A stretch of DNA of 64,000 bases from Brugia malayi (Eukaryota > Nematoda > Chromadorea > Rhabditida > Onchocercidae), in assembly GCF_000002995.4 (NCBI RefSeq), contig NW_025062476.1:13511001-13575000 (forward strand), in the 5' to 3' direction. Below are positions 1 through 13,277 of this stretch, piece by piece. Both the position numbers and the translations under genes were made by a program. The notes beneath the pieces were generated by a model. The model made no database searches, had not been told where the DNA came from, and saw nothing but the letters and a program-made list of their open reading frames with translations. Position 1 is the first letter of the stretch, and every line of letters starts with the position of its first letter.

Positions 1-832
1 CTGTGAAATATGTATGATCATCATTAATCATCTATCATTAATAGTTAGTTTAAATTAATACTTTGATAAAAAAAAAAAGATAATTAAGACAGGTAGTATT
101 ATTATTTTAATTTTACTCCTTATTTATGAAAGCAATCTTTGATGATCATCGTAAATTGACTCATACAGTTGTTTCACTTAAATATTTTTCTCTGCTATCT
201 ATTATTCTACTACCAAATCTCATTTATATGATTATGATATGATTATGATTATGATACTACCTGTGTTTCATTGTAAGCTATCATTGTATTTGAATATTAC
301 TGTATTTGAATATTTTAAATATTATTGTAAATTATATTTGTCAATTAACTGCAATTTTCTCTCATTTTATTATCTTTTTATTTTTATTTTTTGCAATAAT
401 TTCCTCTTCTTATGATGATAATTTAAAAATTTTATTATAACTTATTATTATCACCAACTATCAAACATTTCACCTATTCTATTATTGATGATTGATATTT
501 ATGTATGATGCATTTTACACTGATTATGTGAATTATTATTGTTTTATTGAATTTTTTTTATGAAATATAAAACATTCCGATTTCTTTTCCATTTTTTTTT
601 TTTTTTTTTTTTTTTGTTAGCATAATAGAAAAAGAAAGAAAGAAAATGCACACAGATATGAATACGGAAGCATATGAATTATAAAGCGTATAAAAATATT
701 TTTTTAATTCATTTTACAAATGATATTAAAATATTCTTATATGATGGATGAAAAATTAGAATTAATTTATCATCCAGAATTTCACCTCGTTTTTTTTTTT
801 CATATTTCATTTTACTAATTTCCTGCATATAT

Positions 833-900
833 TATAATAATAATAGTATTAATAATAATAATAATAATAATAGTAATAGTAATAATAATAATATAATAAA
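833..900. repeat. Imperfect AAT/AGT trinucleotide microsatellite
   Basis: A run of ATA/AAT triplets interrupted by TAGTA variants. Confidence 0.75.
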
Positions 901-1958
901 AATGATAATAATTTCTTCTTTTGCAAGTGAGAAATGATAGTGATAATGATAATGATTATGGTTAGTGAGTAATTTTATAATATTAAGTCATTAAATTACT
1001 GAATTAATAGAATTCGTTTTTCACTGTAAAAGAATTGTAGTGAAGGACGAAATTTTGCAATAAATCGATTGGTTTTGTATGATCAAAAAAAATTAGCGCA
1101 GAAGTCAGATGTTGATTACATTTTTACTACTATAATTATTTCTTTCCTAAAAAAAAAAAAAAAAAAAAACTTGTTAACTTTCATATATTATTATTATTAA
1201 TAATAATAAGGTAAAATAGAGTAAGTTGACAATATTAGCTTAATGTTAATTTTTGTTAAATTTTTCGCAAATTTTGAACTGGAATTTTTTTCTTTGTTGT
1301 GATTTAATAAAACAATTGAAAATGTAAATAAAATGTAAGAAGTAAAGAAGCTTAGTAATTTAATCAAATAATTCATTTATAGTCTCGTAGAGTTAGCTAA
1401 CTTTGAAAGAGATATTTATAAATTATCGCTAATATTAAAATTTACACTATTCATTTCAATCACTCGAAGAGTATATGCATAAAATATTTCATTTATAATC
1501 TTGTAGACTTACTTTAACTTATTTGAAAGAGTTATTTATAAATTACCGTTGACATCATTAAATTGCCAAAAGTTTATGAGCTTACACATATATCTATGTG
1601 TATGTAACTATAGTAATAACTAATTGAAAACTTATTAATTAAATATAAATTGTATTTTGTGCTAGGAAAAGCTACCAAATCATTGAATTAATAATTAAAT
1701 GTTAATTACTCAAACAAGTTTCTAAATATCACAATCATAATGCTACTACATTTCAAAATGCTAACTTTCAAACTAAAAATATGTAATATAATTACACATA
1801 AACAGTAAAAGTAATAATAAAAATGAAATAGCGAATAATTACGAATAGAATCAAGTTTGTATGATTAGTAATTGAAATTTGATTATTTTCAAATCTTTAA
1901 CTTTCATTGAAATGTTCTTTTTTTCTTGAAATGCATGAAACAATTTTTGTAAAACATT

Positions 1959-2075
1959 GCTACAGTAATCTACAATGCCACGAGAATACGGTGCTACAGT
2001 ACCTGGCGCTACAGTAAGACAGTGGTAATATACATGCATATGTAATGCTGTATACGCATAAATACTGCTACAGTA
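1959..2075. repeat. Four copies of the 9-mer GCTACAGTA
   Basis: Exact copies begin at 1959, 1993, 2008 and 2067, all in the same orientation. The inner TACTGTA/TACAGTA word is nearly self-complementary. Confidence 0.7.
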
Positions 2076-2234
2076 CAATGGTAATTATAACTAAAAATGA
2101 ATAAAATAGTTTAAATATGCAAAATTTATTTCATCTAGATTATCAAATCATTTAAATATTGATAAAAAAAAGAAAAAAATGCAGTTTATTTCAGTTTAAA
2201 TATTAGCAATTGATTGTATGCAATTGCTAATAAT

Positions 2235-3425
2235 ATGGCAACGATAAAATCATCAGAATCTATTCCCGAGAATGTAACCGCTCCTCAAACATCAGTTATT
2301 ACTAATTTAAGAATTCAAAAAGTATCAAATCTTTTTCACAATATTTCTCAATCATTCTCTTTAATTTATCACCTACAAGAAAAAAGACTTCCTACATATT
2401 AAAAAAAAAATCATTTCCATTTCGGAAATTTTGATAAAAAGTCCATATTATTGAAAATTAATTAAAATAATATTTTTTCCATTGATATTTATATTTATTT
2501 ATTGAATGATATTAAGGAACGGGCACAATTAGCACGCTCAAAACCAACATATATTCATGATATAATCAGTCACAATGATAATCAAAAACAATGGGATATA
2601 ATGCTTTTGCCGGTGTTAAATTAAATAATTTTAACAATTTCATTCCTTTTCAAATATATCATTAATATATATCTTTGAAGAAATTCCAAATTTTTTAATA
2701 AATAAATCAATATCTTTTGATTAAAAAAAAAAATGATATCACAACAAATAAATATGATTGTAATTAAAAATAATAATGCTTATAATTAAATACACTTTGT
2801 GTTATAACTTTAGCGAATCATTTATTAAGCGAATCAGTTCAATTTCTTTCTTTACTAATTATCACTCACATTTAGCACTAAGATTTTTAAGATTTTTTTT
2901 TTTTTTTTTTTTTGTAGCCACTACACATCTAATCATATTTTTCAGCTATTATCACTTTAAACAATTAGCCAATAATGTTATCAATTCAATTAAGTCATTT
3001 AAAATTTTTGAAATTAAAATTTTCCAATAATTTAACTTTAATGATCGCATAATGATAGTATGATTAATTCAATTTAGTATTTTCAAATTTTATCAAATGA
3101 AAATTCTGAAAATATTTTAGCCTCGACCACCATATAATAATGGAATGTTTCGATTACGTATAACTTTCCCGAGCGATTATCCATTCAAACCACCGCATCT
3201 ATGCTTTATCACACCAATTTATCATCCAAATATCGATGAAAAAGGACAAATGTGTTTAGCAATTTTACAATATGATAATTGGAAACCGGGAACAAACATT
3301 GAGAATAGTTCGCTTAGCAAATTTTTAACATTGAAATATGCTTTTAAGAAATTCCATTAGAATATTTCAATGAGATATTTAAATTTAAAAAGTATCAAAA
3401 TCATAGCAACTAGTAGTTTTTTCTT

Positions 3426-3457
<32 letters not shown>

Positions 3458-4155
3458 CACGGATAAAATAATCGTACATATTATTCCATTTTGCAGTAAA
3501 TTCTTCTTGAATAGTCAAAAAAAAAAAAAAAAGAAAAAAGAAGAAAAAATCTTAGGCAATAAATCATACTAACTTAAACATAAAACTTTTTTATATAAAT
3601 AAAGAAAACTTTCCTAAAAAGATTAGAAAAAATTGAATAATCATTAAATTGATCATTTAGCCATATGTATTTTTACATTTTGTAAAAATGCGTATAATAA
3701 GAATTCATTATTTTCCAGTAATACAATCTTTGATTTTTCTGCTCAACGATCCAGAACCTGAACGTCCACTTCGTCATCGAATTGCTGAACAAATTTATAA
3801 GGTAAAATCGCTGCGTGAAGCTTTCTTTATTTGTTTTTATGAAAAATTAAAAAATGAAAAAAGGAAACCGCAAATGCATAACCTAACACATTTTTATACC
3901 ATACCAATCTGTAAGTTATTTTAAATCTATTTGATTTATCGAAAAAAAAAAAAAAAAAAAAAACGAAAAAAAACCATTAAAAAAATACTTCTGGGTCTAG
4001 AATGTATATCCAAAAAGCCAAATATACTTTTCAATTTCATCTTAATTCAAGAAAAAAAATTTTTGACAAACTTTTAATTCAAATTTTAGGATAAGCAAAA
4101 ATTCTTAAGTATGGCTGCTGAACATACTAAGAGACATGCTGAGAAAAAGCCATGA
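2235..4155 (+). CDS. ubc-18: UBE2L3-type ubiquitin-conjugating enzyme E2
   Basis: E2 enzyme that carries ubiquitin as a thioester and passes it to HECT or RBR E3 ligases. Five exons join without frame error: 2235-2321, 2517-2612, 3121-3307, 3719-3801 and 4090-4155, giving 172 residues. Visible hallmarks are the HPN motif (residues 96-98, in [11 protein letters not shown]), the catalytic Cys106 directly after it (QMCLAI), the NWKPGT segment, and Phe90, which matches UbcH7 Phe63, the residue that contacts E3s. The C-terminal [12 protein letters not shown] and the HAEKKP end match UBE2L3. It is about 18 residues longer than human UBE2L3 because of a Ser/Thr-rich N-terminus, and it is diverged there. 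A likely splice-leader acceptor (TTTATTTCAG, ending at 2194) lies 40 bases before the ATG. It is convergent with rpa-2. The family call is firm. Orthology to C. elegans ubc-18, as opposed to a paralogue, is inferred. Confidence 0.88.
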
Positions 4156-5049
4156 TAAACAACTGAAACACAGGCTGATTTAATTTTCTGTTTATTCATA
4201 AATAAGAAGATTATACTAATCTTCATCTATAACAATTGGTATTTCCGAAATCAATCGATGTCCCCATACGTTATACCTGCTTAATCCTTTTATTTGAATT
4301 AATAATATGCGCGATGAGATTTTTCAAAAATAAAAAACTCGAATTCATTAAAAACAAATCAAAAAGTACTGGAAAGTGAAACATTCCATTTAAATGCAAA
4401 ATTAAGATAACCAACGGAAAAAAAAAGTGAGATGACTCTCTTCAATATTATCAAACTTAAATGACCAACAATACAATGGCAAACTTTTCATTCCGATTCG
4501 ATTTACATTAGATTTAGGATTGCAATGAAACATAATCTGCCGTAGTTGAAGTTTTTAAAGGTTTTAACCTTTAAAATTGTCAATTTTTCAAAAACTCCAG
4601 AATATGTTCCAATACTAATGCAACGCGAAATAGCAATTCGACTGGTTACATTCTATGCATAAGAAAAAAAAAACATCCTCTCAATCTTCATTTTGTTGCA
4701 CCGACTTAATTTCACATAAGCATATACAAATACTGAGCAGATAACCAGTACAGTGGAATTTTCAGCCCAGTTTATTTCATATACTACCTAGCATTATTCA
4801 ACAATCTGGTTGCATTAGGAACAAAACAAACATTTTTTTTAGCTAAGAATTGGAAGTGAAGTAGAGAATTAGTTATTTCAATCGGATATCACTGCATTTT
4901 AGAAAGAAGAGAAAAAAAAAAATTTGTTGAAGGTTATTAGAAAATGTAGATATAATAGTAAAACTTGTCAAAATAATCAATCATATAAATTAAAGGCAAA
5001 TCGAACTGTAAATGTGGAGAAATTATTATTTTCATTGCTTGATTGAAGA
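4156..5049. other. Convergent 3' region between the E2 gene and rpa-2
   Basis: About 0.9 kb between the two stop codons, presumably holding both 3' UTRs. No further coding segment is visible. A short perfect palindrome (TTTTAAAGGTT, two bases, then its complement) sits at about 4554-4577. Confidence 0.6.
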
Positions 5050-7526
5050 TTATGCATTGGCGGCATAATGATCATCGTCTGAAGTAGCATAAATCAGGCC
5101 TTCAGAAGCTAAATATTCAATATCCTCGGCAAATTTGGATGAATTAAAGTGATTTTTTGGGATGCCAGTACGTATATCATCAATACTAGCTCCAATAACT
5201 GGATCGCCATTACTACGCAAATATTTAAATATCTAAAAGTTCAAGAAGATTAGAAAACTCAGTACACCTTGCTATGAAGTAAGTATAAAATATGAAATGC
5301 AATATTTGCATTCTAAGATAATTCAAAAAAAAAAAAAAAAAAACATATATACCTCAGCTTTCTGACCAGTTAATCCACGACAACCACTATCAGGAATTGA
5401 TCGTGATGAACTTTGTTGCATTAAACTGCTTGATTTCAAATTAGATTTTATATTGCTCTTCCAATCGCTGGTCGTTTTAGTTTGTCCTCCATCTGTTTCA
5501 TTTACACGTAACATTGTATCTGCGGATAAAGCTATCCATTTTTCTGATAATGCTATATCCAGCACATCCTAAAAGAATTTAAATTTTAAAGAAAACAGTA
5601 ATTTACCAATGTTGAAGAGAATGGAACAGGACTGTACTGAGATTTAATGACCTCATGATGAAGTAATTGTGTTAGGAGGAAATTGAGAGTGATAGGAGGT
5701 ATGCATGCAGAACAGATAGGGATGACAATGGAAAAACTTGATAAAAAAACAGCAGGTAAACTGAAAACGAACTTTATTAAATCCAGATTTTTTGACAAAT
5801 AACAAAGTTCTGGAATCAAGTAGTAAAACGAGGAATAAGTTCAATATGCCAACTCTTATTTACTATTTATCAGTGCTCCTTATAGTTAGAAAAGTTAAAT
5901 CATACTTTCGCATAGAAAAGGCGAGCAAGTCGAGCTTCTAAATGAAAAGCATCAATCTCTCTCTTATCCTCTATCTCTCGAACCTGCAATTCATTATAAT
6001 TGAACGCATAAGAAAGTAATTATAACTTACTTACCTATCTTTCCGTCAATACTTGCCAGGAAGCCTCTAAAGAGTAAAAAAGGCTACTTTTTCTTTTCTT
6101 TTGAATGACAGAAATAAAAGGAGAAGGGAAGAATCAATAGGAAGCATTCTCTTTAAAAATGACAGTGTAATAATAAATGCATATAGTAAAAGAACTTACA
6201 TCAAAAGCAACAATACAAAGTCGTTCACTAAAACTCCGCAATTTTCCCACAACAGAAATATCCGTTCCCTCTACTACTGCATCTGAATTTGCTGCAGCAC
6301 TTGCAAGCTGAATATACATATATTACTAAGGATTTTTTTAAATATCTAAGAGTATTGACAAAGACTATTCAAACAATAAATCTTATTCCACCAATAATAT
6401 GATTTCAGAAATGGCAAACAATACAAACTATCTGTTCAGGTAACCACATTACCCTCCCAATGCAAGACTCATGCATAGAATCAGTCGCTTCCTCTTTTAC
6501 ATTAATCGATTCGATAAAAAGCAGTATAGAAAGTCGATTAATGAGTGAATGTGCATTCTTCTCCATAAAGTGTTTTTAGTTCTTAACTTTTTACACAATT
6601 TGAAATAGCACGCTGAGATAATGAAATCAATTTAATGCATAATCTGCAGAATAAAAACTACCACGCCTTTGTAGTGAATGACGAGAAATGTGGCATATGT
6701 ATCATGATAATCAGATAATGTATACTCGACAGATTGTCCTCCATCTGTTTGTAGCGATTCCTTCACATGGCCAACAACTCGAATCTTAAAATCAGACACT
6801 TACAAAAGCTTACCATTTAGATCATTATCACAGAAATTTACCAATCAGTTTACTAACCTTGTTCAGTCGATAAAGAGAGCATATCGCTTATTATTCACTG
6901 CATGATGCCTTTACTAATAAAATTTAAGCAAATTAAAATAACTCAAATAGACTTTAGCTAGATCTTAATGTATGATAATTGGGCTGATCAAAGATACTAA
7001 TTCCTCTTTCATGTAATAATGCAATTTAGAAGCCTAAGCACGAGATGATAAGTAATGATCTGCAATCCTTCCTCCTTCATTACTCTCTTTTTTCGTCTTC
7101 TCTTTTTCGACTAATTTTAATTTTATAATTTCCCATTAAAGATCAAAATAAAAGAACACCAAAAAGTTCCTTTTAAAATGCCTAATAAAAAACAAATATT
7201 TTTAATTGTATCAGTAATATTTTTGATATAATATATTTCTATGATAATGATATAATAACAATTCATCGTACTCATTATTTTTTTCATTACAATGATATTA
7301 ATAAAACACAACTTATAAAGCTTACCGTACTGAAGGTATATTTACCGGTTGTTATTTTCTCTTCATTGCTTGCTAACTGACTAAGATCTTTGATCGTAGC
7401 TGGAAATGGTACTTTCGTGGTGTGTTGGCATTCTTTGTATTCATCAGCTTCCACAAATGATGCTTCACCCCAACCACCAGCAATTCCAGCATCATAACTC
7501 TCTTCACCCCATCCATTTCCATCCAT
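5050..7526 (-). CDS. rpa-2: Replication protein A 32 kDa subunit (RPA2)
   Basis: Middle subunit of the single-stranded DNA binding complex RPA, used in nuclear replication, repair and checkpoint signalling. Six exons on the minus strand join in phase 0: 7326-7526, 6662-6784, 6200-6307, 5906-5983, 5353-5568 and 5050-5232, giving 302 residues. Order seen: an acidic Gly/Glu-rich N-terminus (MDGNGWGEESYD), then the OB fold, with the KVPFPATIKDLSQL lead-in near residues 38-51, the VVGHVKESL strand pair near 70 and the VVGKLRSFSERLCIVAFDV segment near 128-145. A Ser-rich linker of about 50 residues follows. The C-terminal winged helix (GLTGQKAEIFKYL to the stop) is the part that in other RPA2 proteins binds repair partners. 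Human RPA2 has 270 residues, so the linker is longer here. The start is the first in-frame ATG. It shares its upstream region with mL50. Confidence 0.9.
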
Positions 7527-8581
7527 ATCGCGTATATATTCTTTTTAAAAAATTAATTAAAATCATTTGTATTCATTTTTATATTCATAAAAAAAAAAAA
7601 AAGAAAAACGGTTTATTACATTCCATTTAAAACCATCATAAAGAATGTAATGCGTTGCGCATATTACAAAATCTTATAATTTCATGCAAAATATTGAAAT
7701 ACATATCATCACAGTAAAAACAGACATATAAATTATAATTCATATGTTTTGTAATACTTTATATGCAACGTATCATATTGTTTGTAATAATTCTAAATGG
7801 AATATAAAGAATAAAGTTATTTTTTACTGTATAATACATAATGTAACATTATTATTATACGTTTAACTATAAGGATACATGCACATTACAAAAAAGATAT
7901 ATAAATTATAACAAAAACATTAGTAAATTATAAAATATTACATATATTACAAAATATATATATATATATATATGTATATTACAAAAAATGTAATATTAAT
8001 AAAGTTGTAGAATAGCTGGAACAGATGTATAAAATTTACATATTATTAGGAGAACAAATTAATTAGGAGAACAAATAAAAAAAAAAAATCATATTGTTAA
8101 TCATTAATTATAGATCATTACAGAAGTTATTAATGACGAAAATACCAATGAAGAACATTTGTAATTTAAAAATTCAAAAAATTAAATTCTTTATGACAAA
8201 AAAAAAAGAAAAAACTTGGACAAAATAGGAAAAAACGACAATGCGACGCCTTCGAATAACGTTGGTAAACATGAAACAAACTTTTTCATTAACAGGAGGA
8301 ATGCATTTTACCCGCTTAAAGAGAAATTACCGTATGGCGATATTTCACTTAGAAACACATATCATATCTAATAGCTTTAATTTGGATAAGCATTTTTGTA
8401 AAGTTTATTTAATAAAATGACTTGTGTGTTTCAGTTCTTACTGTTTATTTTAAGTTTTGCTTACTTTCGTTTTTTTTTTTTTATTGGAAACTTTAGATTT
8501 TGCCTGTTTTTTTTTCTTTAATACATTATCAATTTTAGGATTTTGTTATATGGATAAACGTGAAAAGCAGAATAGAAGCAG
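7527..8581. promoter_or_regulatory. Shared intergenic region of divergent rpa-2 and mL50 genes
   Basis: The two genes are transcribed away from each other across this 1.05 kb, so it should carry both promoters. It is A+T-rich, with recurrent TATTACAAAA words (about 7660, 7885, 7945, 7975), a TA dinucleotide run near 7955-7972 and poly-A tracts. A plausible splice-leader acceptor for mL50 (TCAATTTTAG) ends at 8538. No promoter element is proven. Confidence 0.45.
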
Positions 8582-8585
8582 ATGA
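8550..8585 (+). other. Upstream ORF overlapping the mL50 start (ATGA)
   Basis: An 11-codon reading frame (MDKREKQNRSR) starts at the first ATG after the likely acceptor at 8538. Its TGA (8583-8585) overlaps the mL50 ATG (8582-8584). It is present in the mRNA only if the 5' end lies upstream of 8550. Confidence 0.35.
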
Positions 8586-10938
8586 ATTGCTCTCGTATAT
8601 GTCGTATAAGATGGCGAAATATATTGTCACAGTTACGTCCTGAACAAAAATTATCAAATGAGAAAGAGAAAGTAGAAATGGATGAAAGAATGGTGCTAAG
8701 TGATGAAGCTGAGGTTAGTGTAAAATGCTTATTCTATACCTAGTAGCAATAAGTAAGAAGACTACATCAATTTTTTAAATTAGTTAATGATTAGCATATC
8801 TAATTAGTATGTATATGAAATGATAATATTGTATTTGAAAATCAGTTTATGTATCATATGGATTCAACAGTTCAAGCTTTTTCTCTGAGATGTTTATTAC
8901 TTTATCTAATTGACATTTATATGTAATAGTATTGCATGGTATATTTGCTTCCTTTTGAGATATCTCAAGAATAACACTTAGGCATTGTCAAGTATAAATA
9001 AGTTGAAATACTTGAGTGTCGAAGTAGCTAACTTATAGCTTATGCAATGGGAAATATTAGAATATCTTAATATAAACTTCAGTAATAAGTGTAAGAGTTA
9101 TAATATTCAGAAACAATGGTTCAAACATTCGAGTACTGTAGTATACAAGTATTAGATAAGTTTTTTATATAATTTGAGTAATGCTATTCAGTTATAAGGT
9201 AACAATTAATTTCAGTTGCTATTTTAGTCATATTTACCAAATATATTTTTTTCGTTTGTAGAGTATGTTGAAAAAAATGTTGCCATCATTGAAATCAGGT
9301 GATGGACCAAAAAAACACAGTGATACAGAGGATGATGAATTTCTGGATCTTACATCGAAAGAGAAAATTGACATGGATTCGATCCGAGCTAGAGGGTCTT
9401 TTTTTAATACTATTTTTGTTATGCATTATGAAACTAACTTCAGATCGAAATTGTAAATAACCAAATAAATTATCACTCTCGCAATAGTAGTATTTTATAT
9501 TCATCCGTGACTTTTATTTTTCGCATGCTATTAAGACGTGTTTTACCAATTTAACTGCAAACTTTCTGGAAAATCCTAATTTTGATAACTAGAATTCTTA
9601 TGTATATAATGATTGATCAAGAAAATTTGAATATGCAAGCAATATTTCGTGGCTTAATTTCTGAAGTCTGGGATTTTACTACAAACTTTAGGATTATGAA
9701 TTTGTTAAATTGCGATTAATACCATTTTTTAGTGTATGAGAGAAAACTGATTGTTTGATTAGTTTTATCCATTACTTTCAGGTTCTTAAAATATCGGTAT
9801 AACTACAAACCACCAAGTGATCTTGAGGACCAAGTGAAAGAAGCTGTGAATGCAGTTTTTGAAAATGTAAATAGCGATATACGAAGTATCGATCTTACAA
9901 AGAATCGGCACTTAAAATTTCAGGTTTGCTTTATTTAGTACTTTGCTTAGATCTTCTTTTATATAACAGTCTTGATTGAATGATATTTTATTGGATAGAA
10001 ATCAATCTGCAGCAATATAAGTACAATTTCAGACTCTACCTTTTAGCTCCATATTGTTTTAGCTTCTCGATTTGCTAGGTAAAAGACTGTGTCATGTAGT
10101 TCCCAATTCTGAATTACATCAAATGAAAACGGTTGGTGATTTAATTGATTTCTACTGGCGTCCAGTTCAAAATCTTACCGAATATGCACAGATGGCTCGT
10201 GACAACAAACAGACGTTACCAAAGAACTTACATATTATGGAACATCCGTTCCGTTTTCATCCCGAAGATATTTATTCTTATCATGGAGGTAAACAATTTT
10301 CATACATAGCTAAAATAGAAGTGTATTATAACTGGTATTGGAAGCACATGTCTATGTTAGCTATAATTTCTTTTTAATTGTTATAAAATTATCAAATTAA
10401 GTAAGAATAAAATAGAGTGCAGATTTGATATAGTTTAAGGAATTTCCATGCTTCCTAATTTGCTTTGTTATTTTTAAAATAAGAAAAAATTTTTAAAATA
10501 AGATGATTGTAGTAATGAATAGATATAAATATATAATTACGTAATAAATCCACAAACATAAGTTTCAATTTCAATTTTAAAAATTTCTAAATACATAAAC
10601 TTTACGTTTAATTCTTCGATCTTGCCTATATTGGAGTTGTTTTCAAAATCCTTTCTTTCTTTTTAGACATACTTTAATGTACTATTACCTTAGCATCTTC
10701 ATTAATTGCAGGTGAAACAGCTTTTCCCGGAAAGGGAGGTGAAGTCATCAGTTTAAGAAATAAGAGGTTATATCGACAGTTTAAACCAAAAGAAGATTGG
10801 TTCGATTTTGAAGAGGATTCATTTGATTATACTCGTCAAGATGAAAAAATGCCTTGGGATCCAGAAATTGCAGAACGTATGGATCGATATCCAACGAAAC
10901 GATATAATTTGAAAACAAAACGATTCAAGAATACGTGA
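8582..10938 (+). CDS. mrpl-50: Mitochondrial large-subunit ribosomal protein mL50
   Basis: Component of the mitochondrial large ribosomal subunit. Five exons join in frame: 8582-8713, 9262-9395, 9782-9923, 10063-10288 and 10712-10938, giving 286 residues. The N-terminus is basic (MNCSRICRIRWRN), as expected of a mitochondrial targeting peptide. The mL50 signature is the stretch YKPPSDLEDQVKEAVNAVF (about residues 94-112) followed by LLDLLGKRLCHVVPNSELHQ (from residue 137) and the VGDLIDFYWRPVQN segment. Human MRPL50 has the same order (PPEDL.., HVVPNSRLHQM, V.D.LDFY). The worm protein runs about 100 residues further, with an aromatic and charged tail (WFDFEEDSFDY, MPWDPEIAERMDRYP). The exon 2 donor is read as AGAGG|GTCTTT, the only choice that restores the frame. 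A likely polyadenylation signal AATAAA lies near 11238. Confidence 0.87.
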
Positions 10939-13277
10939 TTTATTAAGCGGTTATTAATGATTTAATATGAGGCTGAAATGAATATGCTTGTTTTTTATGA
11001 CAAAAACATTAGTAATGTTCAAAAAGAGAGTACGTTCCTTTTCAATTGAACATTTAGTTCTTGAACGAAATCTATGATATTTTTATTAATTTTATATATT
11101 GACAGTAAATTGATTTCCAAATCATTTTTTGATATAATGATGGTTTTTAAGTATTTCTTATAGCCAATTCTGATCAGAGAAAAACATAAAGTTACTTTTG
11201 ACTAACTCCTGGTTATCTCCATTTGCATGTCATCTTGAATAAAACAAAGTTTTTTTTTACTAAACATTTTAGTGTTTAATTTTTATGTTGAATTTTTTCA
11301 TGTTGAAAATACAACTTTTTCCGACTCCCTTAGGTTTAATGATAAATTACGCCTAAAACAAATAACTTTGCTCAGTTTGGTTGGATTTTCTCGCTTACGC
11401 TGTAAATTGTAAACTTCGGTATTTCTTTTCAACCAGTAAATCATAAAGTCTTTTTTTTTTTTTTTTTTGATTTTTTCTACAGAAACTTGTCATTTATATT
11501 AACTGCAAAAATCACAATCAATCTTAGATGTATTTATAGTTTAGAAATCACTTTTTGATGAATAATTTAAATGTTTGCGTAATACAAAGATATCTTGAAA
11601 TACTATTTTTATCAAACAGAAAAACGAAACAATAAAATTAGAAGATGGGACGAAGTTCAGAGTTTTGGTTGATCCAATATCAAGGTCGTATGTTTCGTCA
11701 GTCTGAATTAACTTTAAAGGTTATCGGTCATCAGTGATATTGAAGTTATGAATATGGTGACGATAGTAGATTAGTTTTTGATTCTTTTATAAAGCCTGTA
11801 GATGATTTAAACATTAGTCACTTTCGATTATTTGATATTTACCTATTAACATGAGTGTTGATCTTTACTGTACTTCTAGTAGTATTATTTTCATTCTTTT
11901 GCTGTGCCAAAAATGTTTTGTTAAAATAGATGCTCTAAACTCACTAAACTCACTAAAATTAATTTTAATTTTTCTTGTTGTGGAGGGTTATTTTATAGTT
12001 TGCAACCTGAAATTTGCGGTGCTAATTATAATTTCATACCTATTACTTTAGAGTTGACCTCTTTAGAGTGTTGAAAGATTTAGACTTTAGGATATTTATA
12101 AATTTTAATTATTTTTTAATTTTATTTTTTGGTATTGCATATCAATAGAAGTTTTTATCATAATTTATGAATAATAGAAATAAAGTGTCAAGGTTTATAA
12201 TTTTTTATTTTTACGAAATTAATTATAATTATAACTTTGTATTGATATAACGTACTTTTATTTCTGTTTTTTTTTATATTTATAGTTAAGTTATATTTCC
12301 ATTTTATATAGTTTTAATATAATTTTTTTTTAAATGTTGTTTATTTTGTTTAAATATTTATTTTTTTTTTTTTTTTTTTTTTTTGGTTAATTTTTTAATT
12401 AATTTATTCTTTTTATTTTAGTAATTTTTTTTTGTTTTGTATTATTTTTGTTTTTTAATTTTATTTTTGAACTAGATTTGTTGTTAAATGTTTATTAAAA
12501 ACTTAGGTTTTTTTTTAAAGTTGTCTTCTGCTCTATGATTTTTTTAAATGGCAGCCTTAGCGTGATGGCATCAAAGTAGCGTAAGTGATTTGTTTTTTTA
12601 TTGTTTTCAAGTATGAATGGAGTTTTTAGCAATTTTTTTGAGAAGAATGTTTCTTAATATTTGACATTCCAATAAACCGTAATGCTATCTATCAGCGCTA
12701 CACAGCAGACGGATTTAATTAAAAGAAATGTGATAATTATTTCATTAAAGCAAGTAATGTGCTTACATTGAATTGGCCTTGGATTTCTAAATTTTTGAAT
12801 AAACTAAATATAAATTGTAAATTAAAATTAAAATTGATAATCTAGATATAAAAATAAATTGTAAATTAAAATATAAATTGTAAATTGAAATTGATAATTT
12901 AATGTACAAAAACTATTACAAATTTCAAAATTTTAAAAAAATTCAAAATTTAAATTTGAAATAAAATTTAATTTAAATTCTTAAATTGAATTAAAGACAT
13001 GATTAATTGAAAGTTTTATTAATTTTGCTGATGAATTTTTGCGCAAAACTTAATTACAAAAGCGTTTTTTAATATTTAAACTATAAAATGACCACACCAT
13101 ATATGACAAGCTATAGTGCAAGGCATATAACATAATCAATTAAGTTCAAAATTTTGCTATTTTTCATTATGCGCATGTTGGATGCTACAAAGCTTATGTT
13201 CAAACACTTCTTATTTGTTTTTATTTCATTCAAATTATCAAATACTGCTTGTTTACTTTCTGTTCATAATTCCATAA
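10939..13277. other. T-rich intergenic DNA after mL50
   Basis: Contains the presumed mL50 3' UTR. A strand-skewed, T-rich stretch at about 11,850-12,650 has long poly-T runs (for example about 12,360-12,384). No gene family was recognised. Short ORFs here are interrupted and low in complexity. Confidence 0.5.
12880..13165 (+). repeat. Interspersed repeat family, copy 1
   Basis: Shares the diagnostic words TTTTGCGCAAAACTTAATTA and GACCACACCATATATGACAA, and the final AACATAATCAATTAAGTTC, with the copies at 15.3-16.9 kb and, inverted, at 19.3 kb. Confidence 0.75.

Larger units (their letters stand above)
1..2190. other. A+T-rich intergenic DNA, no gene seen
   Basis: No coding segment with splice-compatible boundaries was found. 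The stretch holds poly-T near 590-616, an imperfect AAT/TAA microsatellite at about 833-900, a diverged direct duplication (about 1370-1445 and 1490-1565, sharing the GAAAGAG..TATTTATAAATTA core), and a cluster of GCTACAGTA words at 1959-2075. The one ORF here on the minus strand (1851-2078) shows no recognisable family and overlaps that repeat cluster. Confidence 0.6.

Noticed and set aside
11850..12650. T-rich, strand-skewed stretch as a possible nuclear copy of mitochondrial DNA
   Set aside because: No mitochondrial gene, tRNA or conserved protein segment could be recognised. The skew alone is not enough.
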